From Phoronis ovalis (Eukaryota; Phoronida; Phoronidae), in contig JAOXYB010112158.1 in NCBI GenBank assembly GCA_028565635.1, positions 1 through 20,658 on the forward strand: a DNA stretch of 20,658 nt. The letters run 5' to 3'. The translations under genes were made by a program, and so were the position numbers. The notes below the pieces were generated by a model. It did no database searches and was not told where the DNA came from. It worked only from the letters and a program-made list of their open reading frames with translations. Below, piece after piece: positions 9,769 through 18,700 of the stretch. Within the stretch, counting starts at the first letter, position 1; every line of letters starts with the position of its first letter.

Positions 9769-12700
9769 CTGAAAATGGAAAATAAAGAGTTCAAACTCTG
9801 GTTGTTGTTTTCCCTCGTACTTTCAGTATAAGCATAACAGTATGTCATTCGTGAAGGTTACATTCTATCTTATCCACGAATTGGCACTAACGAGCTCATA
9901 AGGGATGTTTAACGACACCCCGCGCTCATTTAAAAATGTGGTGCAATATTTCTAAACATTGTCTAAAGATAACTATGGATTTTGAAAATCCTAATACAGT
10001 TCTGCCTAAATCCTTCATTGACGATAAACATCAATAAAATGGGTTCGATCTTATTCCTACTTCTAAGATATTTGCTAACCTCTCATAAAATTGGCCGTTT
10101 TACTTTGAACTTTTAGTTAAATTTTGGACTAATTCTATATCCAAAACTGAATTTTACTTTTAGTATAGCAGATCTTAAATTATCAAGAGGTACTGTTGAT
10201 GAAATTCTTTTTTCTGTTTTTATTAAGCGGGAAGAGTGGAACTGGTGGTCATTTGACCTCATATTTTGCTCATAGCAATCATTGATCTTTTTTGATAGTA
10301 ATTAAGTGTTGGTCCCCTGGAACAAAATCTCATATGCTTCCACTGTATATTTTGATCGATGTTCCAGCACCGTCAATATCTTCCTCTCTTACTCCGAGCT
10401 CTCTTACTCTTAATAAAGTAATAATCAGTGTTGAACTACTGCTCTTGAAATACTTTTCCTTACGACTTACCACCAGTGGACAGTCCAACATATGCGTCAT
10501 CAGATGGCCATGGCGACCAGTTATTCCAGGCATCAGTTGTACTGCTACTAGACGGCATTTGACCAGCATCCAATGTATGCCATGACAACGAAAACCCACG
10601 TTCATTTACGCTAGAATCTAAAATTATGATCAATACAAGGAACTGTTAGTTCTGTTACTTGATAAAAACTTACTAAAATATTTCTACCCAAAATTCGTGG
10701 AACAGAATCATCAAAAACACACCAAATATAAATTGTTTTAGAGCTGCAAATGTGAGATTGACATTACTCATACGAGATGGAGACAAAAGATCAAACACCA
10801 CAAACGATCAAGAAGAATAGCATACGAATTTTAAAAAGACCAGATCCATGCTTATCTTGAATAATCGATACAACGCTATCAAGAATTCATTGGTAAAACC
10901 TTTATATAGGTTCAATATAATGATAGATACATAACGTAATGTATATCTACAAGATTAACCGAAACATTGCCAACATGGAGTAATAAATTGAGCCTTACCT
11001 GAATGCATAAAAATCTTGATTTGGTGGCTGTTGGTGCTTAAATAAGTGCCAGGCTGTTCATCTCCTTGCCATTTAACAAGCTCATTATCGTAACCATACT
11101 GCTGGTCTATGATCTAAAACAACACTATATTCGGTCAATATTCTGTTAATTATCTAACAATATTCTTACTGTGTAGTGACGCCAAAAGACTGTAGTTATC
11201 GAAAGAAATTAGGGTCAAAACGTCTTCTTATGGATACGTTCTAAATATATTTAGAACACGTTCTAATTATTTAGTACACGTTCTAAATACATTTAGAACG
11301 TGTACTAAATATATTTAGAACGTGTATTAATTATATTTAGAACGTGTTCTAAATAATAAGAACGTGTTCTAAATAATTAGAACGTGTTCTAAATAATTAG
11401 AACGTGTTATAAATATATTTAGAACGTGTGCTAAATATAATTAGAACGTATATTAAATATTTAGAACGTGTACTAAATATAATTAGAACGGGTACTAAAT
11501 ATTTAGAACGTGTCTATAAGAAGACGTTTTGACCCTAATGGCTTTCGATATGTAGTAAACTACAGGCACGTTGCTTTACAAACTGTCGCTATTCAATGGC
11601 TCTTTCAAGATTGCTCGTGGCAATCCAGTCTGAATAAATCCTTGCGTGAGTGTTCCGTACCTTCTCAACTAACGTCGTCGTACAGAGCACTTACATGGAT
11701 TTTGTCAAGACTGGTGGCAATCATGAAGATAGTTTTAATACGTTCAGCTTGTCGTTTTCTTCATTTTTGTCATGAATTGATAAACAGTCACTCAGTTTTA
11801 CTCAAACAATTATTTATATAAGTAAATAAATAATATATTGATTTACATATATTTTGACATCAAATATATATTAAATAAATATTTATTCAGCACTACAATT
11901 TCAAGAAGCGATTTACCAAGGTGGCAGGCGTATTTTGCAGTTATTTTTTAAAATGGCATTAAAATACCATAGGATCTAAGGAGCTATTCACAACAGGGTA
12001 TAGTTTTCATTTACCATAGGGTATATTATTGGTAACCACTTTTTATTACAGGATGTAGTTTGTACTTGTATTCACCATAGGGTGTGCATTTCGGACAAAT
12101 TATTTACAACAGAGTATACTTTCTGGATTTTTTTTCATTTACCACTGCATATTTTGGGTAAGCGTTGTTTACCGCAAGGTCAGGCTTATTTACTCTGGGC
12201 GTATACCATCCGCACCATTATGGAGATACTATAACGGGTCTCGACCTGCGGTATTACGCCGTATATAATAACTGTTCAATCGGCTGAATCGGTCTCGACC
12301 TGTTATATCTTCATAATGGACTCGAAACTCCATATTAATCGGAATAATTAACCTCAATATAAATGCAAATTAGCACTTACCGTGACGTAATCACAACAAC
12401 TCTCGGTTTTGAAATCGTTGATGATGAGATAAATGTGTCTGTTGTTTAATACGGTAACGTACCACGCCAAGCTGAGGTCAGCACCGTAATCCCCGCTAGA
12501 GTAGCCGGGGGATGTTATCGCACCGGTTTCAGTGTAGTAGTACATGTCTGTTAAACCTATTAAAAAAAACATAAAACAAAATGTCTGTACGGTTTTTCAA
12601 TATAAATTAGAATTGCATTTTTAGCACGAAATGTGTTTTCTGAAACGTTATTCTGTATGCTAATTTTATAAGGTTGCACCTTGTGATTTTGAGCGATTTT

Positions 12701-15700
12701 TTATTAGACAAACAATAACAATATCTTCCTCCATAACCTGCTATAACCACATGGGCCGGGTACGTACTATATGTTGAATACAATAGTTGAATAGGGGATT
12801 TGCCACCTAAAATAAGTCATCTTTTCACTAAGAAATCCTTAAAATGGGTCCATTTTTCACAGAACAATTCCAGAAATGAGTTTATTTTCTTTACAAAATT
12901 TCCGATGGACTGCATTTGTAGCGAAAATTTTAAAAATGCATCCTTTTTTCGAATTTTAACCCTAGAAATTCCTTTTGGAAAACAAAAGCACTAGAATGGT
13001 GGAATGTTTTGTTTTGGTGTTAACCCGGTATTCTGTTCTCAGTTTTAACTATTAGCAATATTGTAAACTGTTCTTATATTATAAAAATATGATACTAATT
13101 GAACACTTTATTTCTTTTCCGTTGACAGAAGAATAGAATTAAGCATTCTAATCCAGAAACCGATTCAAAACTGCTTTTTTTTAAATTTCCTTACAAAACT
13201 ATTAAATTAATACAAAATCCGCCTTAGATCAAAAATGCGGACCATACTAATTACAGGGCAGATGTTAGACATGTAACCCAACCATATATTGTTTTCTATC
13301 TAATTTGTCTAATCTCTTTTGCGCTTAAATACATGTATGTACCAAGCAATGTTTTACTGCACTGTATTTTGAACATGGAACTGAATATGCACTCCAGATA
13401 ATCTTACCGGAAACATAGTTGTTAGCGACAGTTGTGCTGGTTATCACTGTGTTACAATCACTGATCGTGATATCATCGATGGCGTAATCACCTTGATAGT
13501 CATTGCCCCGAACACCTTCAAATATGATCTGAAAATATCCGTATAAAGAGGAATGCTTAAACTAACTACTGTCAAGAATCAAGCAAATGGTTACATGCAA
13601 ATTTACATGATGGCATAACAATAACCAAACACACAATAACTTGAAGTCAATTTAAACCCCAATGGTACTCATGGTGTTTTGACTACGGGGATATGCCGCC
13701 CAGCCCAATCCAAAATTTTAATTTGCATACTCCAACCCAATTTTTTGAAATATTAGAGTAGCAATCCAAATTTTGTGAAATATAAGGGTGGCAGTCCAAA
13801 ATTTTTAAATATTTGAGCAGCAATCCATTTTTGAGCAAACTGACCGATACAAATCAAATTCCAAAATATATTTATGGATTCATGTATGTGGTGTGGTGAC
13901 AACTTTATCGTAATAGTTACGATTACTGAAGGGAGTGGCTTGTTTTGACCTGTTTTTTTTCATTTACAGAATGATTTCAAAGAATTGAAGATACTATCAA
14001 TAGCTTAGAATTAAAATACTTAACCAAAATTAACAAACGTTACATATATCATCTGACTTTAATATTACAAATCAATGCTCAAATAAGTTTTCAAAATTAA
14101 AAACTATCAGCGATATCATATTACGTAACATGGTACGTAGTTTCTATTGTGTAATAAGTAATAGCGAACTCCATAGAGAACAATGAATTTATATAATTGA
14201 TTCAGCAGCATTAAATTAAACATTAAAAAAACAAATAGGATACATGCATTTTAAAACACTATCAAAATATTTACCTTAGCGTAAGATGTTATTATTCGAA
14301 AAGTTTCATGCCTCCAGTAATTACTACTACTTGTCCCATAGTCGTCAAATATACTGTAAGATGATACATAGTTCGGGGATGATTTGTACGAGACATGTAA
14401 AGAACCTAGAGCTGTGCCATATCCATGCCAGTAGAAAGAAAGTTCTATGCAACCAGTGCTACTATACATAATGGGGGACTGTAGTATAGCACGGTCACCA
14501 GTCTTTCTCTGTAAGAGAAGGAGTGAGTATATAAAAAACTTTAACGCCTTGCAAGTTATCAAAAATTCATTACTGGTACAGTGTATTCCGTTTTTATAAA
14601 AATATGCAACAAAGTCCACCTACCACAGTTTAGATAAGGTGTCTAGTGGAAATATATTTTCGTAACAAAAGAGCTATTGCAATAACAGTGACAGATAACG
14701 CAAACTAACATGAAAATGAAAGAACAGTTAGGTATTTTCACAGAAAATCTTGTTAACATCTCCAAATTAAATTAATTTTTATTACGGAAGTTACCGGTGA
14801 CGAAGCTTCAATGTAAGCGTAATAGCCACTGCATGTATGATCACAGTCAGGACCGGTCCCACTGGAGGAGGTTGAATCTATGTTTAACGTCCAATCAAAA
14901 TTATCATTATTCATATTCTGGAAGCTGCACCAATCAGTTGAATACTGGAAATTGCATACAAAAGGTCCTGCAATAAAAGAAAATACAGCGAAGTTTCTTA
15001 GTTTTTCTGTGAACGCAAACTAACCAATAAATATCACGTTTCCGACATAATATAGCACCCAAAGCACGAGTTAATCAATTTCCTTGGGATGTCACTCGAA
15101 TCCTACATGGACACGCCTGCTCTTTACCAAATACCAAGTAATAGAAGTGGTATCGCTATAGAAACCGGTAGATATAAAAGAGTTCCATCAAACGATAGAT
15201 TCTGTATGTACATAATACACTGTGTAAATAGGGTGTGTATAGGATGAAGAACATGTTATTACTATTTTTGTCAATTTTTATCAAGCTCTGGGATCAGATT
15301 TGTTTAGGGATATTAATAACACGTTCCCAGATGTTATTGAAAAATCATACGAAGAAAAATTTGTTTTAATCACAAAAAACAAAAAATGTGCAGACTCGAG
15401 CTAAAATTATTTATAATATGCTAGAAAAAAGAAGGGACGACATCTATGCTGTGCGGGGTTTCTTTCACTTCTAATTGTTTCTTTCTGGTACTTTGCGTAA
15501 TTATTCTTTTATATTCAATTACTTATGTGATTTTTTTGTTGTTTCAGTTTTCTTATTTTGTATGTACATTTGATACTTTATTGTCTCGCACTGGCTAGTG
15601 CTTTTTAAATGTATTTGTTTATTTTATTACCCAGGTGAGACACAGATAAAGTTTTTCTTATTATAATTATCTTATCTATAGAAATTCGTTTTCATATAAA

Positions 15701-18700
15701 CATGGGTATAGCATGTTTGAGATGTCGGCGCCTCATCTTTTCTGGAGACGAAACGGAATAATTCCAGATGAAGATCGAGAACTATTTGTTTTATAAAGGA
15801 GTGATAAATGGTGCCGGTCGCATTGCATGGTTGTTTTGGGGCTTCTGCAGACTATTCACTAGCATGTGTAGGTAGCCGCAGCACCCAACTTTAATTGCAT
15901 TGTTAAAGGTATCCGTTACAAATTCAAAAATGAACTTATATTGCTATACATTAAGCACAACATTTAAGCTTGAAGCTGATTTCGTATTTCATCAACAGGG
16001 TTGTCTTTTGTATAGGGAGTTCCAATGGCAAAAGGGAACCTTTGCTAGACTTTATAAATAGGCTCGATTGACGTGCCTGCAATTTACAATCAATACGTGT
16101 TCATGTAAACAATGACTATTTCTCACAACGTCTCGAACCAGAGACCCTCTTGGAATTGTTAATTTGGATGATTATTTGACTTGCCACATGGCCAAATCAT
16201 GCAGCATAACTTGCACCATCTAATCTTAATGCTTACATTTTACGTTTTTGTTACATTGTATGTATCTATAGTGATCTGATATAGTCACAATGCCTTATAT
16301 TATGACATCAGTATGTAGGTGCTTACCTGAATCTAGATTGACATCGAAAATGTTAACTAGGTTGACTGCAGTTGTAAGCACTCCACAATCTGCGATCTCA
16401 ATCTGATCTATTGCATAGTCGCCATACGCCGCACCACCTGATACACCGTCAAAGCTAACCTGTAGAAAGAAAACACAAGTGCTGTTTACATGTACATAAG
16501 CTTCTTTTTGTTTTCGAATTCCTAAGCAGTCCACACGTTTTTCAATATGCTATTTTATTTCTTCAAAAGAAAGTCCCTATATTTATATATAAACTGTTTA
16601 AAAGAGTTTCAGTTGCAATATTTCCAAATATCTTGCATCCAACTTTGATGCACCAGTTTTTTAGTCATTGCGTCTTATCGGAAATTTACGACAAGAAGGA
16701 CCTGTGTTAATTAAGAACAAAGGTACTGTGTGCAACAGCATGAATATTACAGTAGCGTGAATTTATTGTTACAATAATTATTATGAATAGGTCATTCATC
16801 TTGTTTTGGTAATTAAATGATAAATTCACGAATGAACCCACTCGACCCATTTAACTAAGACAGCGAGTGTCTTTAGCTGATTTATTATTTTTAATATCTA
16901 TGCTATGCCCTCGTAATTAACAGGCTTGGTGAGACATTATAATTGTTATAATAGTCCGGGTTATTCTGAAGATGATTTTTGGATTAAAAATTACTAGATT
17001 TAAGATTTGAAACTAGTTAAATATTAACTTCATATGTGATTGGAAACTTGTATTCTTGTTTCATGTATCATACTTACCTGGAACGCCACCGTTTCATACA
17101 CATTGAAACTAATGTAATTCCATTGATCAGCATTGACATTATTTGCCGACCACACTAGATACGTGTATGTATCATAGCGTACTACATACGAGCTCAGGCT
17201 CCCTAACCGGGACCCGTATGAGTGATAGTAGAAAGAAACTGACATGCATCCAGACGGTGCTACCAAGGCAGGGCTAAGAAGACGTGCTGTATTCCCAGAA
17301 CTTGTTCCAGATACTTCTGCAAAGCGAATGTTATATGGATTGTATGTACGATTACAAGTTGGTTGGTTCTTAGAGTCGCATATTAAACGTTCTGATTCTA
17401 TGTTTGCCATGCACAACTGAATGCGTAGGCATCTTACAGATAGCGATTTAAATTTGCTTAATTGATTCATAGTAGGATTTGTAATAAATTCGATGAAATT
17501 ATTATTTTGGGGTTTCAAATTAGTAATTGCAAATACAAACTGTTATTCCTCCCCTATTGTTCGCCATGCACGAATGCGTAGTAGGCGTGTTATAGATAGC
17601 GATCTAAATTTATTTTAAAAAAATATTAAGGACCTCTAATAAATTCGATGAAGTATTTTTCCCCTTCAGATAATAATTGCAAGTACGAACTATAGTGCGT
17701 CCACTAATGTATGATGGAATTAAATCACCTCTCACAAAATATAAAACAGGATACCTGCACACATTAAATAGACATATTTCATAGATTTTAAATTGAAATA
17801 AAATACTTAATCTCTCGCAACATTTTGTATGTGAATTTTACATAGTAAAACAATTTGCTAAGATGATGAATTTGTATTTTAACGGTAATTAACATGTTAT
17901 TTTATACAGTACTGGATCAATCTACAAAGCTGGTTCCTTTAAATGTTTAAGCTGCATAACCTGAAATTCAATGTACTCTAAGGCATACCTATATACATGT
18001 AGTAGCCATACCAGCCATACCCATAACCTGGCCCAGTATTGACACTGCCAGTGCTTCCTGTGTGAATGGTCCAATCAAAATCGTCAGTTTGGTCCTGAAC
18101 AAAGCCGCATATATCCGGAGAGAAAGTACCGAAGTCGCAAATGAGGGAATTTAAACCTGGAAGGTTGATATTAAATTAATTTTGGTTTCATGACGTTCGT
18201 ACTGCACTTCTTGATAATCCAACATGCGAGGATTGCCGAACCTGAGTCTGGACTCTTTGGTATCCATTTTAAAAACCAAAAGTGGCCAATGTTACAATGT
18301 AACTACTTATAACTGTGAAGAAGTAGGCATGGCTGACAAAATACGCCATAATTAAATAGCTTTGAGAACTGTCTTTACGCTTCATGTTATAACTGGAGAG
18401 AAACATAATACCGCACCTGTAACTGTTACGTTGGTTGTACTATTCGACGTAACACGCACGTTGTCGATAGCAAAGTCACTAGACCAACCATGGCCAACAA
18501 TGCCTTTGAAAGATAACTGTAAGCAGCAGAACATTATAGTACAATACAATAACCAGCTAAAATTTACTTTAAATACATTCATTCGTGATGGTTCCGTACT
18601 GTAGGTTTATACTGTTCAACAATTAACAGGACTGTTGTATTTCATTGAGTGACCGAAGCATTGCCACAGATGATGATAATGAAACAAATTAATAAATATT

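Larger units (their letters stand above)
11114..12380 (-). other. Repeat-filled intron within the CUB domain
   Basis: A 1,267-nt phase-0 intron. It contains the foldback array at 11198-11549, a dispersed repeat copy at about 11960-12216 and an inverted repeat at 12215-12319. The stretch 11550-11940 shows nothing I can name. A 103-codon plus-strand frame starting at 11510 lies across the foldback arm and is not supported as a gene. Confidence 0.8.

Noticed and set aside
11237-11520. Array read as glucocorticoid-type or heat-shock elements
   Set aside because: AGAAC and GTTCT are separated by 2 nt rather than 3, and GAA and TTC by 4 rather than 2, so neither consensus fits; only the ACGTG core is a plausible site.
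11510-11821. 103-codon plus-strand open frame
   Set aside because: It starts in the foldback arm inside an intron of the opposite-strand gene and resembles no protein I know.
17317-17518. Extension of the MAM-B exon upstream as an alternative N-terminus
   Set aside because: The acceptor at 17317 and the exact phase match to the upstream MAM exon explain the join. The extension lacks MAM similarity and runs into the duplication.
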